Shown piece after piece: positions 7,151 to 15,357 of a stretch of 64,000 nt of DNA. The notes below the pieces were generated by a model that was given only the letters and a program-made list of their open reading frames with translations, made no database searches and had not been told where the DNA came from. This DNA comes from DALYLB01 sp964468345 (lineage in GTDB: Bacteria > Acidobacteriota > Blastocatellia > RBC074). The stretch covers positions 62,001 through 126,000 of the forward strand of contig CAYXVZ010000006.1 of assembly GCA_964468345.1 (NCBI GenBank), read 5' to 3'. The number at the start of each line of letters is the position of its first letter. Within the stretch, counting starts at the first letter, position 1. A program made the position numbers and the translations under genes.

Positions 7151-8074
7151 ATGATCGAGAATAACGATCTGGAGATTTTGAGGACCGGACTGGGGAATGA
7201 GGATAGTCAGGAAAACTACTCTGCAGCAAGTTCTTTGACCGACTCCCTCGGTTACAGATGTCAATTCGGCGATGACGACGACAACCGCGATTCCTGGAAC
7301 TATGGCAACGATTATCGCGATCGCGATCTGGACGAGGAAGCCAAAGAAGAAGAGGATGATATGGAAGATGATGAGTTGAACGATGACGACGACGATAACT
7401 TCGATACGGATGATGATGACTGGGCCGGCGACAACGGCAAAGTAGACGATGACGATGATGAAGATGAAGACGATGACGAAGATGAAGATGAAGATGAAGA
7501 TGAAGACGACGATTTAGTGACAGAAGATCCGGATGCGCTTCCCTCCTGGGCCAAGACCGAGGAAGAGGACGATGAGGAAGAGGCTGAAGACGTCGCCATT
7601 ATCATTGAGGAAACCGTTGTTACTGAGACCATCCCCGCGGAGGCCGCGGTCGTCACAACGCTGGTCGCCGAAGAAGAAGCGGCGCCGGCTGTCCCCGCAG
7701 CCAAAGCACCACGGAAATCCCCACAAAAAGCAGTAAAGAAAGCAGCGAAAAAGCCGGCCAAGAAAGCTACGGCGAAACCGGCCAAGAAAGCCGCCAAACC
7801 GGCGAAAAAGGCTGCAACCAAACCGGCCAAGAAAGCCGCCAAACCGGCGAAAAAGGCCGCGAAGAAAGCAGTAAAGAAAGCCGCGAAGAAACAACCTGCG
7901 GCGAAACCTGCAAAGAAAGCAGTTAAACCAACCACCAAAAAAGGAGCATTTAAGATGGCAGCTAAAAAAGCAGCAAAGAAACCGGCCAAGAAGGCACCCG
8001 CCAAGAAGGCCGCGAAGAAAGCAGTAAAGAAAGCGGCCAAGAAGCCCGCCAAGAAAGCGGCCAAGAAGAAATAA
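7151..8074 (+). CDS. bipartite acidic / histone H1-like (PAKKA-repeat) protein
   Basis: 307 residues from ATG 7151, which has a near-perfect Shine-Dalgarno (AAGGAGG, 6 nt). An in-frame TTG at 7124 lacks one. Residues 1-40 look ordinary, about 40-150 is almost pure Asp/Glu, about 150-185 is a short hydrophobic/Glu linker, and 190-307 is made of Lys-Ala-Pro repeats (PAKKA, AKKAVKKA) like eukaryotic histone H1 tails and bacterial H1-like proteins. The basic half should bind DNA or RNA; the acidic half could neutralise it, act as a chaperone or regulate binding. An internal start (see 7955) may make the basic tail alone. Whole protein is probably disordered. Reading on the other strand is Ser/Ala-rich and not coding. 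Confidence 0.8.
   Translation: MIENNDLEILRTGLGNEDSQENYSAASSLTDSLGYRCQFGDDDDNRDSWNYGNDYRDRDLDEEAKEEEDDMEDDELNDDDDDNFDTDDDDWAGDNGKVDDDDDEDEDDDEDEDEDEDEDDDLVTEDPDALPSWAKTEEEDDEEEAEDVAIIIEETVVTETIPAEAAVVTTLVAEEEAAPAVPAAKAPRKSPQKAVKKAAKKPAKKATAKPAKKAAKPAKKAATKPAKKAAKPAKKAAKKAVKKAAKKQPAAKPAKKAVKPTTKKGAFKMAAKKAAKKPAKKAPAKKAAKKAVKKAAKKPAKKAAKKK
7955..8074 (+). CDS. possible nested start giving a 39-residue basic H1-like peptide
   Basis: Inside the H1-like gene, an AAGGAG (7941-7946) lies 8 nt before an in-frame ATG at 7955. Translation from here would give a 39-residue peptide of Lys, Ala and Pro only (starting MAAKKAAKKPAKK), free of the acidic domain. The surrounding codons TKKGAFKM break the repeat, unlike the rest of the tail, as if the site had been retained or a separate gene had been fused. 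Only sequence evidence. Confidence 0.4.
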   Translation: MAAKKAAKKPAKKAPAKKAAKKAVKKAAKKPAKKAAKKK

Positions 8075-8100
8075 CCGGTCGATTGCTGTAACAAATAAAG

Positions 8101-8143
8101 TGGGCGGAAAGCGACTTGGAGGTCTCAAGTTATTTTCCGCCCA
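8101..8143. terminator. bidirectional terminator between convergent genes
   Basis: A perfect 10-bp stem TGGGCGGAAA / TTTCCGCCCA (8101-8110 with 8134-8143) followed by TTTTATTTT on the plus strand and by CTTTATTTGTT on the minus strand. It serves the H1-like gene (plus) and the VWFA gene (minus). Confidence 0.85.
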
Positions 8144-8162
8144 TTTTATTTTGGCAGGTTCC

Positions 8163-11100
8163 TTACGGTTTCTTTTCCGGAGGGAGGATCCGGGTTTCTT
8201 CGCCGGTTGTATTGAAAAGTTTGTATTCTTTGAATTCGAAGATTGCGTCGATGTTCAACCCGAAAAAGGCCGACCCATCGCCGGCGGCATTCAATCGGAT
8301 CGCCTGGGGAAACCATTCCCCGGAGCCGGTGCGCAATTGCTGGTAAACGAGTTTGGGATTTGCGCTCTGCGTCAGAAGCTTGCCATTTTTCCCCACGCCG
8401 GGCAGGAGATTATAGGCCTCGAGGCGCACAAGAACGCGGTCAATCTCATCGATCCACAAAGTTCCTTTCAGCCTGGAAAGAAAAGATACGGTCGGCGAGA
8501 GATCAGCCCCCGCGAGAGGAAGAAAATCGAGCGCAATCATCCTTCGGCCATTCAAGCTTTCATAACGCGGGTCGGAGAATTGGCAGGCCCGCAAAAAAGC
8601 GCCCGGATCAATCATGATGCCCGCGGACCTTCCATTGGCGGAGGCGTTGATCGAAGCCGTGACATAGCTGAAGAGTTTTGACGTCGCCCTATTCTCGGAC
8701 GAAGTCGACGAACTTCCCTGCTCGGCGCGCGCAAGTTCCAGCCCGGCGCGACGCCGTTCATCCTCGATCTGCCAGGCAGGCAATGGCTTTCCCATATTCG
8801 CGATCTTCACCAGGACGTGCCGTCCTTGAACGGGATAGGCCTCGTAATCCTGAAATTCCTCGCTGATGACGCGCCCATCGTCATTGAGCGTGTGAAAGAC
8901 TTTTCGATGCTGGTAGGTAAAGCGAAGCAAGGAGTCGAAAAGCGCCTGCCCGTTTGCTTCGACCTCGCGCAAGAGATCCGCAATATTTACGCTGGCCGCC
9001 TGAACGTCGTCTTTCTCCATACGGGCGAGTGCCTGGGATGCCATCTCGACATCAGGACTGATCCCCGCGGTTGTAATGACGGATGGCGCTGGCGCGGAGG
9101 GCACATTCGCGGCCACGGTCTTTTCGTCACCGGTTCGCGCGGCAGAAACAGCCGGGGTTTCCAACGGCAGCGATTTGCCTGCATCATTTTCGTCGAAGGT
9201 CGGATTCTCGATTGCGAGATGGCGGGTCGATTCGGCTTTTGTTTCGCCGAGAGAAACGCTTGCGCGAATATCGTACTCACCCGAGCGAATTTGTTTGAGC
9301 GGAACCCCGACAAAATGAAATATACGCCCGCGTTCATCCGGAGGCGGGAGCGGCGCGGCCCCCTTCATAATCAGTTCGCCGCCGCGAAAAAATTCCAAAC
9401 TCAATTCAGGGGCTTTTTTAGCTGCGCCCGCAAGATGGACCGCGAGATAAAACGAAAGCGTTCCGACCTTATCAGCCTTGAGCGATGAAGAGAGAAAAGG
9501 AACGATTCTTCCCTGCGGAGTGACGAGAGGCCGTTCCGCATCCGGCATCGATGCGCCTCCGGGCTCAATGCGGTCGACGGCGATCAGACTGCTGAGCGAA
9601 AGCTGCGGGGCGGAATTCGGAACAAAAATCTTTTGGCGCTCCACACTGGTTTTTCCCGCGGTGAAATCATGGACGACAGTTTCGAGCGAATAACTTCCGG
9701 GCATAAGCATGACGGGGCGACTGAATTCAAGCTTCCCTTTTTTCAAACTGGCGAGGCGGCCGGCCTTTCCCTGCAATGGAAAATCCTGGCTTACGCGCTG
9801 CACTACCTGATTGGCTTCATTGCGAACGAGCCCGAGGACGGAAATATGCGCGCTGTATTCGGTCTTGCTCGCATTGAACGCAATATCCGCAACGGGCACT
9901 TCGATCATCAGCAGATGACGCGCTTCGATCCCTTCAGAGTTGAAGCGAAGCAAACCGGAAAGATGGGAAAAATCGCGCGGCGGAGCGGGGCGATTGAGCG
10001 CCACCAGCATCGGCATTTCATACGCCATAACCGGATTTCCGTCCATGGCGGGGACTGCGAAATATCCCGCGCGCGATTGCAGAATCAGGTCCTTCCGCGA
10101 GCAGCGAATCGTGACGGCGTGAAACTTTCCGTCGGCTTCGCGGGCGAGCGGTTGATAGGATACGAGGTAATAACTGGTCAGTTCGCCTGCAACGCGACGA
10201 AGCGGCGTTCGCAGATCGTTGGTATTCGCAATCAGAAAGCCGCCCGTGGATTCAGCGAGTTCGCCGAGCGTTCCCTGTTTGTTCATGCGAACCGTGTTTT
10301 CAACAAAATCGGCGGACATCAGGGCCGAACGATCCAGCGCGCCGCCGCCGAGCGCGACGGAATCCCGACTGGCCTTGATGGCCAGGGCCATCTCACGCCT
10401 GGCTCGATCGGAATCAAGCTCGGTGCTCAGCCCCCGCGCATCGATCGCATAGATGCTGACATTCGCGCGATTGGCTTCGCTGATCGTCGTTCGCAAAGCA
10501 TCCGCCAGATTGGTCGGAATCTGCAGGCCATTTGAAAAATAGAGAACGTTCTTGCGGCCGCTCACCGCGCGTAATTGCCGGGCAATGTGCAAAAAGGCGT
10601 ACACGGATGCGCGCGCCCGTTGATCGAGCTGGGCGGATTCGATGGTGCGCATCGTGCTGAGCGTGATTTCAGCCATGGCCCGGTCAACGCCCGTCCCGCC
10701 CATTCCCACGCCCGTGGGCGCCAGCCCCAGGCTCGGCATTCCGGTGGGCGTATTCCCATTGACTGTTCCCGCCGCGCCCGCGGGAGCCCCAGCCGGCGGG
10801 CCGAATGTTCCGGCCTGCGAAAGAATTTCAAGCTGCTGAACGATCTGTTTTGAAATTTCAGGAAACTGCCGCTCGGCTTTGCCGGTTGCGGATTCGATGG
10901 CTCTCCGCAACTGCTCGCGGTCATTTGTGAACGGCTGCAGAACATAGAAGCGGTTGTTGACGACGAAAACCGAAACCATAACATTGGCATGCAGCCCGTG
11001 GTCGATAAAATCGAGCGCCGCATCCCGCGCCAGTCGCCGGCCGCTGGCATCCAGGTTATCGAAAACCATGGTGACCAGATGGAGTTGTCTCGACGGATCG

Positions 11101-11447
11101 AGTTCGATTCTGTTTCGGATCGCCTTCGACGAATCGGATGCCACTCCCGGCTCAACGATCCCGTCCGCGCTTTGAACAAGCCGAAACGATGTGACGCTCT
11201 GCCTGACGCCGTCTTCGAAGACTTCAAGTTCTTCCGCTTTCAGATCGCGAACCGGCCTTCCTTTTTTATCTCGCACGACGACATCGAGCATGACCTCATC
11301 CGTGCCGATGCGCACACCGGGAGCGGGCTCCTGCGCTATCGTTCTTTCACGGGCGAACAGGCACAATCCGGCCGCGAGGAGATAAACCATGATTCGTCGC
11401 CAGTTCGAATCGGCCGAGGCTGCATTGTTATTTGGATCTGCTTTCAT
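8163..11447 (-). CDS. large secreted VWFA protein of the acidobacterial type
   Basis: 1094 residues from ATG 11447, which overlaps the end of pdxA by 20 nt. A hydrophobic N-terminal segment (MVYLLAAGLCLFA) suggests export. The domain at about 50-430 starts with the pattern GTDEVMLDVVVRDKKGRPV and ELEVFEDGV, as in the acidobacterial VWFA-related family; its metal site is degenerate (VFDNLDASGR instead of DxSxS). The middle (430-780) looks like beta-sandwich repeats, and about 860-1090 resembles an outer-membrane-associated beta domain (KLFSYVTASINA, LDFLPLAG). Gly/Pro-rich loop at about 250-280. Proposed role: cell surface or periplasmic adhesion/assembly; unknown in detail. Confidence 0.8.
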   Translation of the reverse strand: MKADPNNNAASADSNWRRIMVYLLAAGLCLFARERTIAQEPAPGVRIGTDEVMLDVVVRDKKGRPVRDLKAEELEVFEDGVRQSVTSFRLVQSADGIVEPGVASDSSKAIRNRIELDPSRQLHLVTMVFDNLDASGRRLARDAALDFIDHGLHANVMVSVFVVNNRFYVLQPFTNDREQLRRAIESATGKAERQFPEISKQIVQQLEILSQAGTFGPPAGAPAGAAGTVNGNTPTGMPSLGLAPTGVGMGGTGVDRAMAEITLSTMRTIESAQLDQRARASVYAFLHIARQLRAVSGRKNVLYFSNGLQIPTNLADALRTTISEANRANVSIYAIDARGLSTELDSDRARREMALAIKASRDSVALGGGALDRSALMSADFVENTVRMNKQGTLGELAESTGGFLIANTNDLRTPLRRVAGELTSYYLVSYQPLAREADGKFHAVTIRCSRKDLILQSRAGYFAVPAMDGNPVMAYEMPMLVALNRPAPPRDFSHLSGLLRFNSEGIEARHLLMIEVPVADIAFNASKTEYSAHISVLGLVRNEANQVVQRVSQDFPLQGKAGRLASLKKGKLEFSRPVMLMPGSYSLETVVHDFTAGKTSVERQKIFVPNSAPQLSLSSLIAVDRIEPGGASMPDAERPLVTPQGRIVPFLSSSLKADKVGTLSFYLAVHLAGAAKKAPELSLEFFRGGELIMKGAAPLPPPDERGRIFHFVGVPLKQIRSGEYDIRASVSLGETKAESTRHLAIENPTFDENDAGKSLPLETPAVSAARTGDEKTVAANVPSAPAPSVITTAGISPDVEMASQALARMEKDDVQAASVNIADLLREVEANGQALFDSLLRFTYQHRKVFHTLNDDGRVISEEFQDYEAYPVQGRHVLVKIANMGKPLPAWQIEDERRRAGLELARAEQGSSSTSSENRATSKLFSYVTASINASANGRSAGIMIDPGAFLRACQFSDPRYESLNGRRMIALDFLPLAGADLSPTVSFLSRLKGTLWIDEIDRVLVRLEAYNLLPGVGKNGKLLTQSANPKLVYQQLRTGSGEWFPQAIRLNAAGDGSAFFGLNIDAIFEFKEYKLFNTTGEETRILPPEKKP

Positions 11448-12474
11448 GCGCGTTTTGCCGGTGATGCAATTCGACGGCAAGCCGGATGGCGCCGACCATG
11501 CTTGAAGCATCCGCGATGTTCTTGCCAGCGATGTCGAACGCAGTCCCGTGATCGACCGATGTGCGAATCAGGGGCAGACCGAGCGTGACATTGACGGCTT
11601 CCCCAAAGGAAAAGCATTTGACTGGAATCAATCCCTGATCGTGATAGCAGGAGATCACGACATCGAATTCGCCGCGCGCCGCGCGCACGAAAATCGTATC
11701 GCCGGAATGCGGCCCGCTGACGTCTATGCCGTCGATCCGGCGGCAGGCTTCGATCGCCGGGGTCATTTCAAGGGCTTCTTCTTTCCCAAAAAGCATCCCT
11801 TCGCCTCCGTGCGGATTCAATGCCGCCACCGCTATTCTCGGCCGCTCAAAATCGAAGCGCAGGAACTCGCGTTGCAACAGCCGGATGAGTTTTTCGAGCG
11901 GCTCGCGTTTGACGTATCCCGGCACATCGGCGAGCGCAACATGCGTCGTCAACAACGACACTCGCAGGCGCTCGGAAAAAAACGTCATTGCATATTCATC
12001 CGTGTTTGTCAGGTGCGCGAGAAATTCGGTGTGGCCGGGATAGGAATATCCCGCGAGAGAAAGGGATTTTTTATTGATTGGCGCCGTAGTGATGGCGTTA
12101 ATCACGCCCGACTGGCAAAGCCGGACCGCGGCTTCAATATATTCAGCGGCGGCACGACCAGCCGCTGCCTGTTCTTTTCCGAATTCGATTGGGAGCGTGA
12201 GATTGGCGAGGTCGTAGATGATTGGCCCGGCGGACTCCGTCGGAATCGATGCTCCGGGATGAAGGATCGCCATGTCCCCGTTGAAACCTGCTTGTACCGC
12301 CGTCTTTTTCAGGCAGACTGCATCCCCGATCAGAATCGGTATACAAAGACGAAGGAGGCTCGGCTCACAGGCAGCTTTCAGCGAGACTTCAGGCCCGATC
12401 CCGGCCGGGTCTCCGATGGTGATACCGATCCGAGGTTTGGACTCCACGGCCTTCTTTCCATTCAGTTCCGTCAT
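11428..12474 (-). CDS. pdxA: 4-hydroxythreonine-4-phosphate dehydrogenase
   Basis: 348 residues. It opens with PRIGITIGDPAGIGPEVSLKA, and the metal-binding histidines sit in YPGHTEFLA, TTHVALADVP and CYHDQGLIPVK, all diagnostic of PdxA. It oxidises 4-phosphohydroxy-L-threonine with NAD(P)+, feeding PdxJ in deoxyxylulose-5-phosphate-dependent pyridoxal phosphate synthesis in the cytoplasm. ATG 12474 (upstream GGCAGGTAGC) is preferred over an in-frame GTG at 12492. The downstream VWFA gene starts inside its last codons, so the two are translationally coupled even though their functions look unrelated. Confidence 0.93.
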   Translation of the reverse strand: MTELNGKKAVESKPRIGITIGDPAGIGPEVSLKAACEPSLLRLCIPILIGDAVCLKKTAVQAGFNGDMAILHPGASIPTESAGPIIYDLANLTLPIEFGKEQAAAGRAAAEYIEAAVRLCQSGVINAITTAPINKKSLSLAGYSYPGHTEFLAHLTNTDEYAMTFFSERLRVSLLTTHVALADVPGYVKREPLEKLIRLLQREFLRFDFERPRIAVAALNPHGGEGMLFGKEEALEMTPAIEACRRIDGIDVSGPHSGDTIFVRAARGEFDVVISCYHDQGLIPVKCFSFGEAVNVTLGLPLIRTSVDHGTAFDIAGKNIADASSMVGAIRLAVELHHRQNAHESRSK

Positions 12475-12489
12475 GCTACCTGCCGGAGG

Positions 12490-12549
12490 CACAGATCACT
12501 AGAGTTCCCATCATCCCACACCGGGCCCGGGATGGACCAGTGATCTGTG
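12490..12549. terminator. 11-bp inverted repeat between hfq-like gene and pdxA
   Basis: Arms CACAGATCACT (12490-12500) and AGTGATCTGTG (12539-12549) are perfect complements; the loop contains a CCGGGCCCGG palindrome and a shorter nested CATCCC/GGGATG stem. It could end the hfq-like transcript, though there is no clear T-tract and its lower edge is within 20 nt of the pdxA start. Confidence 0.6.
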
Positions 12550-12571
12550 ACGCCGGGTTCATGCAGGTCAA

Positions 12572-13054
12572 TCAATCGTCTTCTTCATCCTGATCCTTGT
12601 ACATATACTTGATGTTATGTTTCAGGATCAGCAGATTCGGTCCGTCCAACCGATGCAGCTTGATGGAATTCTTGTCATACCATTCGATGGTTCCGTGCAG
12701 TTTCTCGTCATCGGTCAGCACGATTACCATCGGCGTATGCGCGTCCATCTGCTTTTTGTAATAGAAGCTTTCCGCGTTGGTCTGCTCCGGTGGAATTTTC
12801 TTTTTCGGCGCAGGCGGCGGAGGCGCCGGACGCTCGGATCGTTCCGGCCGTTCTCCTCTTTCAGAGCGTTCCGGTCGTTCCGAACGTTCGGGGCGTTCCC
12901 CGCGTTCCCCGCGTTCCCCGCGGTCTCCGCGATCTCCTCTGTCGGATCGATCCGATCCCGGCTCCGGCCCCCGGCGGACGTGATGCGGAGGATGCATATC
13001 CCTGCCTCGCTCTTTTACCTCAGCCAGCGTCGTGCGTATCAATTTGCGGTTCAC
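12572..13054 (-). CDS. hfq: Hfq-like RNA chaperone with a long charged N-terminal extension
   Basis: 160 residues from a GTG at 13054 preceded by GAGGAGA. The C-terminal about 65 residues match Hfq: an N-terminal helix (AESFYYKKQMDAHTP), Sm1 (VIVLTDDEKLHGTIEWYD) and an Sm2 with the conserved Lys-His (LILKHNIKYM), ending in an acidic tip DQDEEDD. Residues 25-90 are a low-complexity ladder of RGD, RGE and RPERSE repeats, then a Pro run. Canonical Hfq has 70-110 residues with its disordered tail at the C-terminus; here the long disordered part is N-terminal. Expected to bind sRNA/mRNA as a hexamer. Assignment rests on the Sm pattern; a different Sm-like protein is possible. Confidence 0.75.
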   Translation of the reverse strand: MNRKLIRTTLAEVKERGRDMHPPHHVRRGPEPGSDRSDRGDRGDRGERGERGERPERSERPERSERGERPERSERPAPPPPAPKKKIPPEQTNAESFYYKKQMDAHTPMVIVLTDDEKLHGTIEWYDKNSIKLHRLDGPNLLILKHNIKYMYKDQDEEDD

Positions 13055-13847
13055 TTTTTGTCTTCTCCTCTATTCCTCTATGCAGTCACTTTGCATGCCA
13101 ATTATCTGAAGGTTACAGGTTGGGGAAATTATTGGGCATTCTGACCAGCTGCCCAAATAACGAAGCCGCAGGATTGAGTTATTGATCCTTCTTTCAATCG
13201 CGCAAGTTTTCACCAATATTTCTTTTTATCGCGCGTCCCGTATGGCCATTCAATCGCAGGAATGGATCGATAAGAGACAATTCTCCACGCCGGACTGGTT
13301 CCGGTTTCCGAGAATTTCCCCACGAGAGATCAACGGAAGAACAAAGCGGGAAATCAGCGCGGGCGCATGTGTCTGAAACGCCCCAGGTGATCACAACTCA
13401 TTACTGTTGCTCGTTGATGATCAAATGCTACCTTCGTGAAACGAGAAAGTCAAAAGACAAATGATAAAAAAACGAAAAGACTTTCGCGGTTGTTGGGGAG
13501 TTCGATCATTTCCGCTCTTTTTAACGCGGCGAAATCACAGATGTGCGCATCGCTGGGATTATTCTCAAGATGCGTTGAACACAGGCCCGAAGCACGCTGA
13601 CGAATTTCCGTCGGAATCTTCCTCAATTGGATTTCTGCGGTGCATGGCCCAAAAGCAGAAAAGCACGAAGACGTTCTTTTGTGTCTTCGTGCTCAAATAT
13701 TTTTGACTGGCAAAATAGCGGGGCGTTTTGAATTGATGGGAAGTCGAATACGAGATGCTCTCGCATTTGCATTTTCCGGTTCCATCTCTATTTCAACTTA
13801 AAGATAAAACAGGAAAAGGCAAATGCCGGGGAAGAGCCGGGCCGCGA
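13055..13847. other. intergenic gap between ftsZ and the hfq-like gene
   Basis: About 790 bp. Short open frames on both strands have no recognisable content or ribosome sites. Contents: a small hairpin (TTGGGCA/TGCCCAA, 13132-13138 with 13150-13156) in the presumed hfq leader, and the terminator hairpin at 13663-13693. I see no tRNA fold. A promoter for the hfq-like gene must be here but I cannot point to it. Confidence 0.6.
13663..13693. terminator. terminator downstream of ftsZ (AGCACGAAGAC hairpin)
   Basis: Perfect 11-bp stem AGCACGAAGAC / GTCTTCGTGCT (13663-13673 with 13683-13693) with a 9-nt loop. On the minus strand it is followed by TTTTCTGCTTTT, so it can end the dcw transcript; on the plus strand AAATATTTTT follows. 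The stem words match the GTGCTCTTCG inverted-repeat family seen at 19237, 38750 and 41922. Confidence 0.75.
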
Positions 13848-14981
13848 TTAGTCGGCTTTTTTCCGCATGAATGCGGGAATTTCGAGATCCTCAACCGGTC
13901 GCGAAGGAGCCGGCCCCTGGCCGAGTCGCTGCGACGTGGAGGCGTTTCCATTACTCTGCCGAACCGGCAAAGGGTGGACGTTTTCGTTTTTGGGTTGCTG
14001 TTCGAATCCGGTGGCAATGACGGTGATCTTCATTTCGTCCTGCATCCGTTCATCGGTCACTGCGCCGAGAATGATATTCACATCCGGATCTGCGGCATCG
14101 TGAATGACGCGCATCGCTTCATCGACTTCGAAGAGGGTCAGATCGCTGCCGCCGGTGATATTGACGAGCACGCCTTTCGCTCCGTTGATGGAAGTCTCTT
14201 CGAGCAACGGGCTGGAGATGGCGCGTTGGGTTGCATCCATTGCGCGATTCTCGCCAACAGCGTGCCCGGTGCCCATCAATGCGATGCCCATGCCCTTCAT
14301 AATGGCGCGCACGTCAGCAAAGTCGACGTTGATGAAGCCGGGGACGGTGATCAGGTCGGAAATTCCCTGCACGGCCTGGCGCAACACATCGTCGGCCATT
14401 TTGAATGCATCGCCGAGTGACATGTTTCGATCGGCGGCCTGCAGCAGGCGTTCGTTCGGAATGGTAATCAGCGTATCGACCACCGATCGCAATTCTTCCA
14501 GGCCCGAATCGGCCTGGCGCTGGCGGTGGCGGCCTTCAAAGGGAAAAGGTTTTGTCACGACGGCCACGGTCAAAGCATCGAGTTCCGCCGCGAGCGAAGC
14601 GATGATGGGCGCCGCGCCGGTTCCGGTTCCGCCGCCGAGGCCCACGGTTACAAACACCATATCCGCGCCTTCCAGCGCTTCGATAATTTTTTCAGTGTCT
14701 TCGAGGGCCGCATCGCGGCCGATTTCAGGATTTGCCCCGGCCCCAAGCCCTTTGGTCAGTTTTGCGCCTATTTGCAACTTGATCGGAGCCTGGGATCTTT
14801 TCAGCGCCTGCAGATCCGTGTTGGCCACGAGGAACTCAACGCCTTCGATATGGGCTTCAATCATGTGATTGACCGCATTGCCGCCGCCGCCGCCGATGCC
14901 GACGACCTTGATTCGCGCGCCCGCGCTCGGCGGTTCGTCCTCGAAGGTGAAGTTCAGTCCCGTTCGATCATCTATTGACAT
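13848..14981 (-). CDS. ftsZ: cell division protein FtsZ
   Basis: 377 residues. The tubulin-like GTPase signature GLGGGTGTGAAP is present, with the N-terminal KVVGIGGGGGNAVNHM nucleotide loop and the T7 loop region NVDFADVRAIMKG whose acidic residues complete GTP hydrolysis between subunits. A disordered Gln/Pro linker leads to the conserved C-terminal peptide EDLEIPAFMRKK that docks on FtsA and other partners. ATG 14981 has a strong Shine-Dalgarno (AGGAGG); an in-frame ATG at 14996 does not. It is the last gene of the dcw cluster and is set 376 nt away from ftsA with its own candidate promoter. Confidence 0.97.
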   Translation of the reverse strand: MSIDDRTGLNFTFEDEPPSAGARIKVVGIGGGGGNAVNHMIEAHIEGVEFLVANTDLQALKRSQAPIKLQIGAKLTKGLGAGANPEIGRDAALEDTEKIIEALEGADMVFVTVGLGGGTGTGAAPIIASLAAELDALTVAVVTKPFPFEGRHRQRQADSGLEELRSVVDTLITIPNERLLQAADRNMSLGDAFKMADDVLRQAVQGISDLITVPGFINVDFADVRAIMKGMGIALMGTGHAVGENRAMDATQRAISSPLLEETSINGAKGVLVNITGGSDLTLFEVDEAMRVIHDAADPDVNIILGAVTDERMQDEMKITVIATGFEQQPKNENVHPLPVRQSNGNASTSQRLGQGPAPSRPVEDLEIPAFMRKKAD

Positions 14982-15086
14982 CCATGCCTCCTGCATCCCG
15001 TCCCTTCGGCATTGTGAACCAGGCAGTTTCCACGCCCTTCACTAACAAAGGTCCGGGTGAATGGGATGTTGCATACATCCATTGCG

Positions 15087-15104
15087 GTGGCGGGAAACCG
15101 CCAC
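15087..15104. other. small perfect hairpin in the ftsZ leader
   Basis: GTGGCGG GAAA CCGCCAC: a 7-bp GC stem with a four-base loop. The ftsZ mRNA would carry it (as the complementary hairpin) about 110 nt upstream of the ftsZ start and 120 nt after the candidate promoter, where it could affect mRNA stability. Confidence 0.5.
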
Positions 15105-15225
15105 AACGAAAGAGAGCCCGGCGCAAACTGCGAGAGGTCCTCTTCCCGGAAATATTCAGCTGAAGAGTTCTTCAACATTGCGTGTGGGTAAAACGAACTG
15201 CGCACCATCTTGTGGTAAGGCCGGA

Positions 15226-15255
15226 ATTTTAGCACAAGCAGTTGAAATTGGTCAG
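15226..15255 (-). promoter_or_regulatory. candidate internal promoter for ftsZ
   Basis: On the minus strand CTGACC (15250-15255) is followed after 18 nt by an extended -10, TGCTAAAAT (hexamer 15226-15231). It lies in the 376-bp ftsA-ftsZ gap, which has no coding sequence I can support. Confidence 0.5.
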
Positions 15256-15357
15256 TGGTTGACGGCAGAAAAAACCGTGCCGCTGAAAAATATCCGGTCA
15301 TGCAAGCTTCATGGCGCGTGATTTTTAAGACACCCGCTGTAATGGGGACAGCCTCTG

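Noticed and set aside
7312..8094. Ser/Ala-rich 260-residue minus-strand frame
   Set aside because: Mirror image of the Asp/Glu and Lys/Ala codon runs of the H1-like gene.
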